Below the pieces are notes generated by a model. The model was not told where the DNA came from, did no database searches, and saw only the letters and a program-made list of their open reading frames with translations. DNA of 15,596 bases from contig CANIBQ010000108.1 of the NCBI GenBank assembly GCA_947465645.1, forward strand, positions 1-15,596, written 5' to 3'. The stretch is from Acidobacteriota bacterium (GTDB lineage Bacteria > Acidobacteriota > Vicinamibacteria > Vicinamibacterales > UBA2999). Shown here piece by piece: positions 1 to 6,977 of the stretch. Position numbers and translations under genes: made by a program. Position 1 is the first letter of the stretch. Every line of letters starts with the position of its first letter.

Positions 1-74
1 ACCCGTTGTGACGCCGGCGAAGGCGCGGCGGCGACGACGATCAAGAGAGTAAGCAGCAGCGCACGTGACGTCAT
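1..74 (-). CDS. Secreted protein, N-terminal fragment cut by window edge
   Basis: Only the first 24 codons are present, read leftwards from an ATG at 72-74. They encode a classical signal peptide that begins MTSRALLLTLLIVVAAA and continues into a Pro/Ala/Ser stretch that looks like a cleavage region. A good Shine-Dalgarno sequence (AGAGGA on the minus strand, 82-87) lies 7 bases before the ATG, which supports the start. The gene is divergent from the DUF5666 lipoprotein, and the 182 bases between the two starts must hold both promoters; I could not pick out convincing -35/-10 boxes there. The mature protein lies outside the window, so no function can be given. Confidence 0.6.
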   Translation of the reverse strand, partial: MTSRALLLTLLIVVAAAPSPASQR

Positions 75-256
75 AAGGCAATCCTCTCCGAATACACTTC
101 CGACACACGGCGGACGTTTCTGCACGTCAGGTCCTCTGCGCCTGGAGCTCAACCGTTATCTAAACCGCTCTCTCTACTGGACTTGCGGCCTGTGCTCACA
201 GCGGACTGCCTCTTGCCCTCCCAGGGGACATGCCCATACCCCAGGAGGATCGTTTC

Positions 257-1015
257 ATGTTGTCGAGTTTCCGCATCTCCGCGCTCACGCTCACACTCAC
301 CACGGGACTCATCGCCGCCGGCTGCGGTTCCGGTACGTCGCTGTCGCCGACCGGTCCGTCGATGGAAACCAGTTCGAGCGTCGCGCTCACGTCGGACCTC
401 CTCGGCGACGCCAGCGAGGCTGCAGCAGCGGCAGGCAAGGGCGGCCATGGACGGGTCGACGCCGACCACGGAAGCCAGGGCGAGAAAGACAAGGACAAGA
501 GCAAGGAAGGCGAGAGGGACAAGGGCAAGGGCGTCGAGGCGAACGGTCGCATCATGACGATCGATGCCGCGGCCCGCACGCTGCTCGTCGGCACGCGCCG
601 GGTCAGCGTGCCTGTGACGGCCACCATCCGCCATGGATCGACGTCGCTCCCCTTCGCGGATTTGGCGGTTGGCGATCACGTCCAGGTGAAGGGCACGCTC
701 AACGCCACCGCCGTACTCGTCGCGTCGGAAGTGAAGGTTGAACAGGGCGGTAAACGCCCGGACGATGACGCCGATGACGACGACACGGACGACGACGTCG
801 ATGAAATGGAGCTGACCGGCGCGGTATCCGCGGTTGGCGGCGTGTGCCCCGCGGCGACGTTCACCGTCGGCACGACTCGGGTGGCGACGACGTCGACGAC
901 GACGTTCCGGGAGACGACCTGCGCAGCGATCGTCAACGGCACGTTGGTCGAAGTGAAAGGCATCCCCCAGGCAGACGGCTCGATCGTCGCCACGCGCGTC
1001 TCGCTCGAAGACTGA
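257..1015 (+). CDS. DUF5666-type secreted lipoprotein
   Basis: The ORF is open from an ATG at 230, but AGGAGG at 243-248 sits 8 bases before the ATG at 257, which is the better start (252 aa). The N-terminus is a lipoprotein signal with lipobox LIAAGC and lipidated Cys23, so the protein is probably anchored to a membrane facing the periplasm. After a Ser/Ala-rich stretch and a Lys/Glu/Asp-rich charged linker come two related beta-rich modules (about residues 93-164 and 183-252). Both follow the pattern G-x-(I/V)...VG-T-R-V...T...V-G/V-N-G...V-x-V-K-G...A-(S/T)-x-V, typical of DUF5666. An Asp-rich run (about residues 170-182) joins the modules. DUF5666 is an OB-like domain of unknown role; no enzyme activity is implied. 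Confidence 0.8.
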   Translation: MLSSFRISALTLTLTTGLIAAGCGSGTSLSPTGPSMETSSSVALTSDLLGDASEAAAAAGKGGHGRVDADHGSQGEKDKDKSKEGERDKGKGVEANGRIMTIDAAARTLLVGTRRVSVPVTATIRHGSTSLPFADLAVGDHVQVKGTLNATAVLVASEVKVEQGGKRPDDDADDDDTDDDVDEMELTGAVSAVGGVCPAATFTVGTTRVATTSTTTFRETTCAAIVNGTLVEVKGIPQADGSIVATRVSLED

Positions 1016-1018
1016 GGA

Positions 1019-1040
1019 GGCGGGTCCGAAAGGACCCGCC
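1019..1040. terminator. Convergent hairpin, copy of a dispersed palindrome
   Basis: A perfect 9-bp stem (GGCGGGTCC against GGACCCGCC) closes a GAAA loop. It starts 4 bases after the stop of the DUF5666 gene and ends one base before the stop codon of the NHL gene on the other strand. It is placed to terminate or protect transcripts from both sides, although neither side has a clear U-tract. The same 26 bases (1019-1044) recur exactly at 10478-10503 behind rpoC. Confidence 0.6.
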
Positions 1041-2141
1041 CTACTTCGTTGAGAGCCCTGTGAAGACGAACTTCTGAATCCTTCGGTTCTCCGGCTTGAG
1101 GGGCGTGACCTCGGTGACGTAGAGGTTGCCCTTCGAGTCGGCGGCCATGTGATGGAGCGTGCCGAACTCGCCTGGTGCCGAGCCCCATCGGCCGAACTCG
1201 TCGAGTAGCTGCAGGGTCTTGCGGTCGAACACCATCACCTTGGCCTGGCTGCGGTTACCGACATACAGAAAGCGCTGAGCCGGATCCGTCGAGAACGCCG
1301 TGCTGGCCGCGGTGGTGCCGTTGCCGCACTCCGGCGCCTTACAGTCACGCCCGATGAACACCTGACCGACGTACTTGCCGGCCAGCGTGAAGACCTGCAC
1401 GCGCTTGCCGCCGCGGTCCGACACATACACAAGGCCATCGCCAGAGACGCGGGCGGCATGCACCGGCTGCACGAACTGCGGCGCCCCCTGCGGGTCGGCG
1501 TCGGGAAGCGCGGGATTCGGAGGCGCGTCGGTTGGCGTATTGCCGAAAGCGCCCCACATCCTCTTGAACACGCCGGTGTCGGCGTCGAACACGATCACGC
1601 GGCGGTTGCCGTATCCGTCGGCGACGAACAGCTCGTTCGTCTTCGCGTAGACGAAGGTGTCTGCCGGCTGGTTCAGGTTCTGCGTGTCGGCGTTGCCCTT
1701 GCTTTGCCCGGCGCGGCCGATCTGCATCACGAATTTGCCGGCCTTCGTGAACTTGATGATCTGGTTGTCCTTCTCGCCGTTCCCGCCGATCCAGACGAAG
1801 CCCTTCGGATCGACGTAGACGCCATGCTCCGAGCTGGGCCAGTCGTATCCCGCGCCAGGACCGCCCCACGCCTGGATGACGTTGCCCGCCGCGTCGAACT
1901 CGATGAGCGGCGGCGCCGCCCTTGCCTTCTCGTCCGGGCCCAGCGTTCCTGGACGCTGCAGCACCCACACGTGATCCTGCGCGTCGATCGATACGCTCGC
2001 GACCTGGCCGAACTGCCAGTTGTCCGGAATCTTCGGCCATGCCGGATCCACGCGAAACGTCGGCACGTCGACGGCGGCCGTGCCGATCGTGCCATTGACC
2101 AGAACTGACACCAGGGCGAGCGCTCGAATCGCTGTCTTCAT
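1041..2141 (-). CDS. Secreted NHL-repeat beta-propeller protein
   Basis: A secreted protein of 366 aa. The start is the ATG at 2139-2141, which overlaps the stop of the upstream gene (TGATG), pointing to translational coupling; longer versions would run through that gene in another frame. A signal peptide (about residues 1-23, MKTAIRALALVSVLV core) precedes a run of propeller blades of the NHL type. Each blade carries a D-x-x-G-x-(V/L)-(W/Y)-(V/I) signature: residues near DAQDHVWVLQ, DPKGFVWIGG, KTNELFVADGYGNRRV, GDGLVYVSDRGGKRV and DSKGNLYVTEV. It is related to the propeller family that includes peptidyl-alpha-hydroxyglycine amidating lyase, but NHL similarity alone does not fix an activity. 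It probably acts in the periplasm with the divergent heme protein. The gene ends directly at the shared hairpin. Confidence 0.85.
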   Translation of the reverse strand: MKTAIRALALVSVLVNGTIGTAAVDVPTFRVDPAWPKIPDNWQFGQVASVSIDAQDHVWVLQRPGTLGPDEKARAAPPLIEFDAAGNVIQAWGGPGAGYDWPSSEHGVYVDPKGFVWIGGNGEKDNQIIKFTKAGKFVMQIGRAGQSKGNADTQNLNQPADTFVYAKTNELFVADGYGNRRVIVFDADTGVFKRMWGAFGNTPTDAPPNPALPDADPQGAPQFVQPVHAARVSGDGLVYVSDRGGKRVQVFTLAGKYVGQVFIGRDCKAPECGNGTTAASTAFSTDPAQRFLYVGNRSQAKVMVFDRKTLQLLDEFGRWGSAPGEFGTLHHMAADSKGNLYVTEVTPLKPENRRIQKFVFTGLSTK

Positions 2142-2629
2142 CACGATCGTATTTGTCCTCTCGAAAGTGCGATCAGCGCACACACGAAGCCATCGAACTC
2201 GATCACCATGCGGCCCCAGTTGGCGACGGTCCACCGGTAGAGCGCGGTTTGGATCTCGACCATCGATATCGTCGCATCCTGCGGATCCATGAGACGGCCG
2301 AACGTCGGCGCCATCCAGGCGACCAGGATGAGCACCGACACCAACCCGGCGACGAGCGACCCGAGCGCCCAGCCTCGGGCCTCTCCGTAGGACGTCCACC
2401 CCAGGCCGAGCGACACCGCCAGCGCGGTCACGATCCAGATCGGGTTGAAGATGAGAAAGAAGTCGGCCGACGCCCCGGACGACAGCGCCGCCCACTCCAC
2501 CAACGATTCCGGGGGGTTGGCGCTGAAGTAGGGGACGGCCGTCAGCGCATTGAACAACTGGCCGCCAACCGAGATTCCCCACCAGATGACGGCGAACCAG
2601 AGGCAGGCCCGGGAGACGATCCGCTTCAT
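2141..2629 (-). CDS. Small integral membrane protein (DUF1772-like)
   Basis: A 162-aa protein with about four hydrophobic segments: near residues 8-32 (WFAVIWWGISVGGQLF), 50-75, 85-108 and 135-156. The aromatic first helix with WWGISVGGQLF, and the overall size and helix number, recall the DUF1772/anthrone-oxygenase-like membrane family. That is a resemblance, not a firm assignment. It is the first gene of a two-gene operon: its TGA overlaps the ATG of the NHL gene by one base. The start at 2629 has only a weak ribosome binding site. The tight coupling with a secreted propeller suggests it belongs to the same cell-envelope function. Confidence 0.75.
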   Translation of the reverse strand: MKRIVSRACLWFAVIWWGISVGGQLFNALTAVPYFSANPPESLVEWAALSSGASADFFLIFNPIWIVTALAVSLGLGWTSYGEARGWALGSLVAGLVSVLILVAWMAPTFGRLMDPQDATISMVEIQTALYRWTVANWGRMVIEFDGFVCALIALSRGQIRS

Positions 2630-2669
2630 CGGATGACTTTTATCATCTATTGGTCCGGCGCTGCGCCCT

Positions 2670-2773
2670 GAGCTACTCTCCCGGGGTAGCTCTCGGTAGC
2701 TGCGTTGCTGGGGAGGCGGCTAGGCGCCGCCAGCTATCCCCCAGCCACCCGGCTACCCAACAACCGAGCTACC
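2670..2773. repeat. Intergenic palindrome built of ~8-base units
   Basis: This fills most of the 156-base divergent spacer. The right arm, read on the minus strand, is a chain of octamers GGTAGCTC, GGTTGTTG, GGTAGCCG, GGTGGCTG. The left arm, on the plus strand, begins GGTAGCTC at 2685 and continues with similar units. The arms meet around GGCGGC...GCCGCC near 2716-2733. A small extra hairpin (GAGCTAC at 2670, GTAGCTC at 2686) sits on its left edge. The right edge touches the AAGGAG ribosome binding site of the cytochrome gene, so folding in the mRNA could affect its translation (inference). Confidence 0.6.
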
Positions 2774-2785
2774 AAGGAGTTTCGC

Positions 2786-4927
2786 GTGGCCAAGAGATTC
2801 GTGCTTCCCGTCGCTGTCCTCGGCGTCGTCCTGGCCGGGGTATTTGTCGTCGCATACGCCCAGCAGCGTCCCGACCAGGTCGCCATCGACAGCGACGACA
2901 TCGGCGGCGTGGTCACGGGCCCGAGCGGCCCGGAAGCCGGTGTCTGGGTGATCGCGGAAACGCGCGACCTTCCCGTCAGGTACATCAAGAGCGTCGTCAC
3001 CGACGACCGGGGGCGCTTCGTCGTGCCCGACCTGCCGAAGGCCAGCTACACCGTATGGGCGCGAGGATACGGGCTCGTTGACAGCGTGAAGAGCACGTCC
3101 GCGCCCGGCCGGCTCGTGAACATCACGGCGGTGCCGGCGCCGGATGCCGCGGCGGCCGCGCACTACTATCCCGCGATCTACTGGTACTCGATGCTGCAGA
3201 TTCCGGGGGCCGACCAGTTCGGCGGCAAGAGCGCCATCCCCCCGAGCGTCACCCAGACCGACTGGCTGAATGCGATGAAGAACAACGGGTGCATCGGCTG
3301 CCACCAACTGGGCCAACTGTCGACCCGTACGATCCCCCAGGCCCTGAGCAACCTCGACCACGAGAAGGCGTGGGTTCGCCGGGTGGCATCTGGACAGGCG
3401 GGCGAGCAGATGGTCAACCAGCTCGCGCAACAGCTTCGCAGCGTTCCGTTCAAGTACTTCGCTGACTGGACGACGCGCATCGCGAAGGGCGAGCTGCCAA
3501 AGGCCAGACCCGAGCGGCCGCAAGGCGTCGAGCGCAACGTCGTCGTCACGCTTCGCGACTGGATGAACGAAAAGCAGTACCTGCACGATCTGATCGCGAG
3601 CGACCGCCGCTATCCCACCGTCAACGGCTACGGCCCGGTGTTCGGGTCGCCCGAGTACAGCTCCGACAACATCCCGATCCTCGACCCGGTGAAGAACACC
3701 GCTACGTTTTTCCGCGCGCCGGTGAAGGACCCGACCATGTCGCTCAGTCTCGGTCCCGGTCACGCCGCGGCGCTCAAGGCGCTGCAGCCGTCGCTCTATT
3801 GGGGTGACGAAGCCATCTGGGACACCAGGGTCAACAACCACAACTCGATGCTGGACCGGCAGGGCCGGGTCTGGCTGGCCGCGTCGGTGCGCGGCGCGGA
3901 CAATCCCGACTTCTGCAAGAAGGGCTCGACGCATCCGTCAGCGATGCTCTTCCCGCTCGAGCGGTCGAACCGGCACGTCGCGGTGTTCGAGCCGAAGACG
4001 CAGAAGTACACGTTCGTGGACACCTGCTTCGGCACGCACCATCCGCAGTTTGGATACGACGCCAACGACACGCTCTGGACCAGCGGTGGCGGGCCGGTGG
4101 TCGGCTGGGTGAACACGAAGATGTTCGACGCCACCGGAGATGCGGCGAAGTCGCAGGGATGGACGGCAATGATCCTCGACACCAACGGCAACGGCAGGCG
4201 CGACGCGTATGTCGAGCCTGACCAGCCGCTGGATCCGACCAAGGACAAGCGCATCGTCGCCGGGTTCTACGCCGTGATGCCGAGCCCGGTCGATGGATCG
4301 ATCTGGGGCTCGTACCGCTCGAATCCCGGCGCGGTCGTCCGCGTCAATCCTGGCTCAAATCCCCCCGCAACCGCCCTCACGGAGATCTACAACGTGCCGG
4401 CGCCCGGTTTCGGCGTGCGCGGCGGTGACATCGACAGCAAGGGCGTCGTCTGGGTGTCGCTGGCGAGCGGCCACATGGGAAGCTTCGACCGCCGCAAGTG
4501 CAAGGGGCCGCTCAACGGTCCAAAGGCGACCGGCGATCACTGCCCGGAGGGATGGGCGTTCTACCAGTATCCCGGCCCGGGCTTCGACGGCATCGGTCCC
4601 AACAGCGCCGAGTCGAGCTATTACTCGTGGGTCGACCAGCACAACACGTTCGGCCTCGGCAACGACGTGCCGATGTCGACCGGCAACCTCAACGACGGCC
4701 TGATCGCGCTCAAGGACGGCAAGATGGTGACACTGCGCGTGCCGTATCCGATCGGCTTCTACGCCAAGGGCTTCGACGGCAGGATTGACGATCCGCGCGC
4801 AGGGTGGAAGGGACGGGGACTCTGGGCGGCCAACGGCGATCGCACGCCCTGGCTGATCGAGGGCGGCAAGGGCACCAAGCCGCTGGCGGCCCACTTCCAG
4901 TTGCGACCGGATCCGCTGGCGAAGTAG
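2786..4927 (+). CDS. Secreted mono-heme cytochrome c with regulatory-like and propeller domains
   Basis: The frame is open from 2705, but AAGGAG at 2774-2779 precedes a GTG at 2786 by 6 bases, and the protein then begins directly with a signal peptide (VAKRFVLPVAVLGVVLAG, cleaved after about AYA). That gives 713 aa. Residues about 36-115 form a carboxypeptidase-regulatory-like beta-sandwich (GGVVTGPSGPEAGVWV ... DDRGRFVVPDLP ... YTVWARGYG). A single heme c site CIGCH follows at residues 169-173. The rest resembles an NHL/SMP-30-type propeller, with D-x-x-G-x-V-W repeats (DRQGRVWLA, ANDTLWTSG, DSKGVVWVS). The protein is therefore a periplasmic electron carrier or oxidoreductase joined to a propeller. 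It is divergent from a secreted NHL protein and a membrane protein that may be its partners. The substrate is unknown. Confidence 0.85.
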   Translation: MAKRFVLPVAVLGVVLAGVFVVAYAQQRPDQVAIDSDDIGGVVTGPSGPEAGVWVIAETRDLPVRYIKSVVTDDRGRFVVPDLPKASYTVWARGYGLVDSVKSTSAPGRLVNITAVPAPDAAAAAHYYPAIYWYSMLQIPGADQFGGKSAIPPSVTQTDWLNAMKNNGCIGCHQLGQLSTRTIPQALSNLDHEKAWVRRVASGQAGEQMVNQLAQQLRSVPFKYFADWTTRIAKGELPKARPERPQGVERNVVVTLRDWMNEKQYLHDLIASDRRYPTVNGYGPVFGSPEYSSDNIPILDPVKNTATFFRAPVKDPTMSLSLGPGHAAALKALQPSLYWGDEAIWDTRVNNHNSMLDRQGRVWLAASVRGADNPDFCKKGSTHPSAMLFPLERSNRHVAVFEPKTQKYTFVDTCFGTHHPQFGYDANDTLWTSGGGPVVGWVNTKMFDATGDAAKSQGWTAMILDTNGNGRRDAYVEPDQPLDPTKDKRIVAGFYAVMPSPVDGSIWGSYRSNPGAVVRVNPGSNPPATALTEIYNVPAPGFGVRGGDIDSKGVVWVSLASGHMGSFDRRKCKGPLNGPKATGDHCPEGWAFYQYPGPGFDGIGPNSAESSYYSWVDQHNTFGLGNDVPMSTGNLNDGLIALKDGKMVTLRVPYPIGFYAKGFDGRIDDPRAGWKGRGLWAANGDRTPWLIEGGKGTKPLAAHFQLRPDPLAK

Positions 4928-4929
4928 TC

Positions 4930-5016
4930 AGCTATCAGTTGCCAGTTATCGGCTGTCGGTTGTCAGAAAGGCATCGAGGCAGCTCGGCGCCTTCAGACAA
5001 CTGACAGCCGGCAACT
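4930..5016. repeat. Palindromic heptamer-repeat element
   Basis: The left arm is five consecutive 7-base units of the form RGYTRYC: AGCTATC, AGTTGCC, AGTTATC, GGCTGTC, GGTTGTC (4930-4964). The right arm (4996-5016), read on the minus strand, is AGTTGCC, GGCTGTC, AGTTGTC. The arms pair well apart from one whole heptamer missing on the right. The element lies between the convergent cytochrome and GAF genes and could serve as a bidirectional terminator, but its internal periodicity is the notable feature. Confidence 0.65.
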
Positions 5017-5058
5017 TCGCCTATACGGCCGAGGCGACGGAAGCCGCTGACCCCGCTG

Positions 5059-5724
5059 TTACTGCGTCTCTCTGGATGCTTTCACCTTCTCCTTACAGTC
5101 CGGGCACAGGCCATGGGTCACACGGCCGGTCTTGTTCACGTACTCGTCCATCGAGCTCCACGAGCCGTCGTCGTGACGGATGCTCCGGCACCAGCCGCAC
5201 ATCTTGATCAGCTGCTCCACCAGGCGGAAGTCTTCCAGGGCGCGCCGCAATTCAAGCTGGGTCACCACGGCCTGGCGAAGAATCTTCAACGCGTCCAGCT
5301 GCGGCTCTGTCAGGCGCCTGGGCTTGCGATCGATCACGCACAGCGTCCCGAGGGACACGCCGTTGGACAGCGCCAATTGCGCCCCGGCGTAGAAGCGGAT
5401 GCCGGGATCAGACGTGACAAGAGGATTGGCGGCGAAACGCGCGTCGATCGCGGCGTCCTCCACGATAAGCACCTCGTCCTGAAGGATGGCGTGGGCGCAG
5501 AAGGCGACGTCGCGGGCGGTCTGGGTGACGTCGAGGCCCACTCGAGACTTGAACCACTGGCGGTCTTCATCGAGGAGCGTGATCAGGCTGATGGGCGTGT
5601 CGCAAATCACGGCGGCCAGGCGGGTGAGATCGTCGAACGCCTTCTCGGACCCGCTGTCGAGAATCCGGTAGAGCCGCAGAGTACGCAGGCGCTCCGCTTC
5701 GTTCTGAGGAACTGATGAAGTCAT
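5059..5724 (-). CDS. GAF-domain protein with C-terminal CxxC/CxxC module
   Basis: The protein is 221 aa from the ATG at 5722-5724. An in-frame ATG at 5778 would add 18 residues; neither start has a clear ribosome binding site, and I chose the one giving the usual short lead into the domain. A GAF sensor domain spans about residues 8-163 (ERLRTLRLYRILDS ... FDDLTRLAAVIC ... SLITLLDEDRQWFKS ... FCAHAI ... DPGIRFYAGAQL ... LGTLCVID). After a linker helix, the tail has C176-x-x-C179 and C207-x-x-C210 around a WSSMDEY segment. This small, probably metal-binding module is often found at the end of bacterial sensor proteins. No kinase, cyclase or DNA-binding output domain is present, so it is likely an accessory cytoplasmic sensor. 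The ligand is unknown. Confidence 0.85.
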   Translation of the reverse strand: MTSSVPQNEAERLRTLRLYRILDSGSEKAFDDLTRLAAVICDTPISLITLLDEDRQWFKSRVGLDVTQTARDVAFCAHAILQDEVLIVEDAAIDARFAANPLVTSDPGIRFYAGAQLALSNGVSLGTLCVIDRKPRRLTEPQLDALKILRQAVVTQLELRRALEDFRLVEQLIKMCGWCRSIRHDDGSWSSMDEYVNKTGRVTHGLCPDCKEKVKASRETQ

Positions 5725-5866
5725 AGCCGTAAGACTGGGCGACAACGCTCGCGTCGAGTTTATCGGCAGAGCGGGCATGAACGACCGCGAGCCGCCGCCG
5801 TCAGCGGCAGTGCCTCGGGCAGCCGTGATTCTAATGTATTACCAAGTCTTCACGAGGAGTTGAGCC

Positions 5867-6307
5867 ATGACGCGTTCCCGCGGTTCTGCACGGACCTCAA
5901 TTGAACGCCGTCGATTCCTGACGCAAGGTGCGCCGGCGGGCGCCGCGGCACTGGCGGGCCCGCCCGGAATTGCGGACGCGCAATCGACAGCCCCGGCGGG
6001 CCCTGCTCCTGGCGCGGCCACGCTGACGCCAACCGCGGTGACGCTCGGCGCCGAAACCGCCGCGCCCGTCGATGTGCAGGTGCTCGCCGACAACGAGGGC
6101 TGCGGGTCGGACTCTCTGGTGGACGTCCTCAAGTCGCTCGGCTTCGAGTACATCTGCGCGAATCCGGGTTCGAGCTTCGGCGAGCAGCATTCCCCTGCTC
6201 GCGCCCTGACAAGCGAGTGTGCGGCGAGTCTTCTGGATCGCGCAGGAGCGTCCGACCAGGACACTCCCGTCGCGGCAACCGGGAGAGCGGCGCAAGCTCA
6301 CCGCTGA
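5867..6307 (+). pseudogene. Truncated Tat-exported thiamine-pyrophosphate-type enzyme
   Basis: The start is well made: GAGGAG at 5854-5859, a 7-base spacer and ATG. Residues 1-40 form a Tat signal (ERRRFLTQGAPAG). Residues 75-104 match the beginning of the TPP-requiring (acetolactate-synthase-like) fold: GSDSLVDVLKSLGFEY followed by ICANPGSSF. From about 6179 the frame no longer looks like that family and stops at 6307, at 146 aa instead of more than 500. The glutamate that activates TPP, the central domain and the GDG-type cofactor site are all absent. The gene is therefore a 5' remnant created by a deletion or rearrangement with its junction near 6179-6190. I see nothing recognisable between there and 6394. 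Confidence 0.65.
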
Positions 6308-6394
6308 AGGCGGGATCTGGTCAGCACGTGCCGCGTATCTGCAATGCCACAGAGGCCCTGCGCTTCGATGGCGCTTTCCACTGTCCCACACGGT

Positions 6395-6718
6395 CTATAC
6401 TTCCGCTTCGCCGACGGGCTCACCGGCGGTGCTGATGACGGCATACCCGTAGTTCGGATCGTCATTGAGGTGCACGTAGACAGGCCCTTCGTGCCGGAGC
6501 ATGTCAACCAGACCAGGGAATGCGCTCAACGAGAAGTAGAGTTGCGCCCAAGCCAGGTTCGGCCCAAAGCGGTTAGTGGCCCGGGGCGTGCCGTCGGCGT
6601 AAAAGCGAACGTCGGCGACGATGGCCGTGTCGCTCGAGAGCTGCAGTAGTCCCGGACCGCCGCTCTTCGCGTCGAAATTGTACGAGTAACGCTTCACCGT
6701 GTGCGTTCGTTGAGCCAC
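6395..6718 (-). CDS. Hypothetical 107-residue cytosolic protein
   Basis: I do not recognise this protein by name. The frame is open from 6796, but its first part only reads through the VOC remnant in a shifted frame. The GTG at 6716-6718 is preceded by AAGGGG on the minus strand, about 9 bases upstream, and gives a compact protein starting VAQRTHTVKRYSYNF. It has no signal peptide and no membrane helix. It contains alternating strand-like segments (VADVRFYADG, PVYVHLNDD, YGYAVIST) and a helix (WAQLYFSLSAFPGLVDMLRHEG) and ends EPVGEAEV, as expected of a small alpha/beta fold. Codon use and a smooth composition suggest a real gene. Its start lies 13 bases after the stop codon of the VOC remnant. 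Confidence 0.6.
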   Translation of the reverse strand: MAQRTHTVKRYSYNFDAKSGGPGLLQLSSDTAIVADVRFYADGTPRATNRFGPNLAWAQLYFSLSAFPGLVDMLRHEGPVYVHLNDDPNYGYAVISTAGEPVGEAEV

Positions 6719-6731
6719 CGGTTCACACCCC

Positions 6732-6943
6732 TTACTGCCGCTTGTAAAGCGCGTCGCCAGGCTTGGCGACGCCGCTGATTTGCACACCGAGGCCATCGGG
6801 ATCCCGCACCGTGAGGCTCACGTAGTTCGGCGTATCGAGCGCGCCGCCTTGCGCCAGCCGCGCCTTCAGTCCCCGCCGCTCGAGTTCGGCCTTGCCGCCG
6901 TCAGGGCAGCCGCTGTCAGCCCCTGAATCAGGTGCCGCCGGAT
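6732..6943 (-). pseudogene. Deleted copy of the neighbouring Tat-VOC gene
   Basis: Bases 6738-6894 align without gaps, at roughly 90% identity, to the 3' end of the intact VOC gene (7664-7820). Translated, they give the same C-terminal peptide (PNYVSLTV..PDGLGVQISG) ending DALYKRQ and TAA. Directly next to it, 6895-6940 matches 8116-8161, the Tat-signal region with LIQGLTAAA. The 295 bases that should lie between are missing, which removes the catalytic core and shifts the frame. It is in the same orientation as the intact gene and separated from it by the cyclophilin gene. Confidence 0.8.
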
Positions 6944-6977
6944 CCGCTGACTCACTGAGCCATTTCTGGTCTCTTCG

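Noticed and set aside
1041..2582. 513-residue version of the NHL protein
   Set aside because: The first 147 residues would read through the membrane-protein gene in another frame; the ATG at 2141 with signal peptide and TGATG overlap is better.
2753..3934. 393-codon minus-strand frame opposite the cytochrome gene
   Set aside because: It is an antisense shadow; the plus-strand gene carries the signal peptide, CIGCH site and propeller repeats.
6217..6649. Several plus-strand frames of 70-100 codons in the decayed region
   Set aside because: They have no motifs, no ribosome binding sites and overlap each other; part is antisense to the 107-residue gene.
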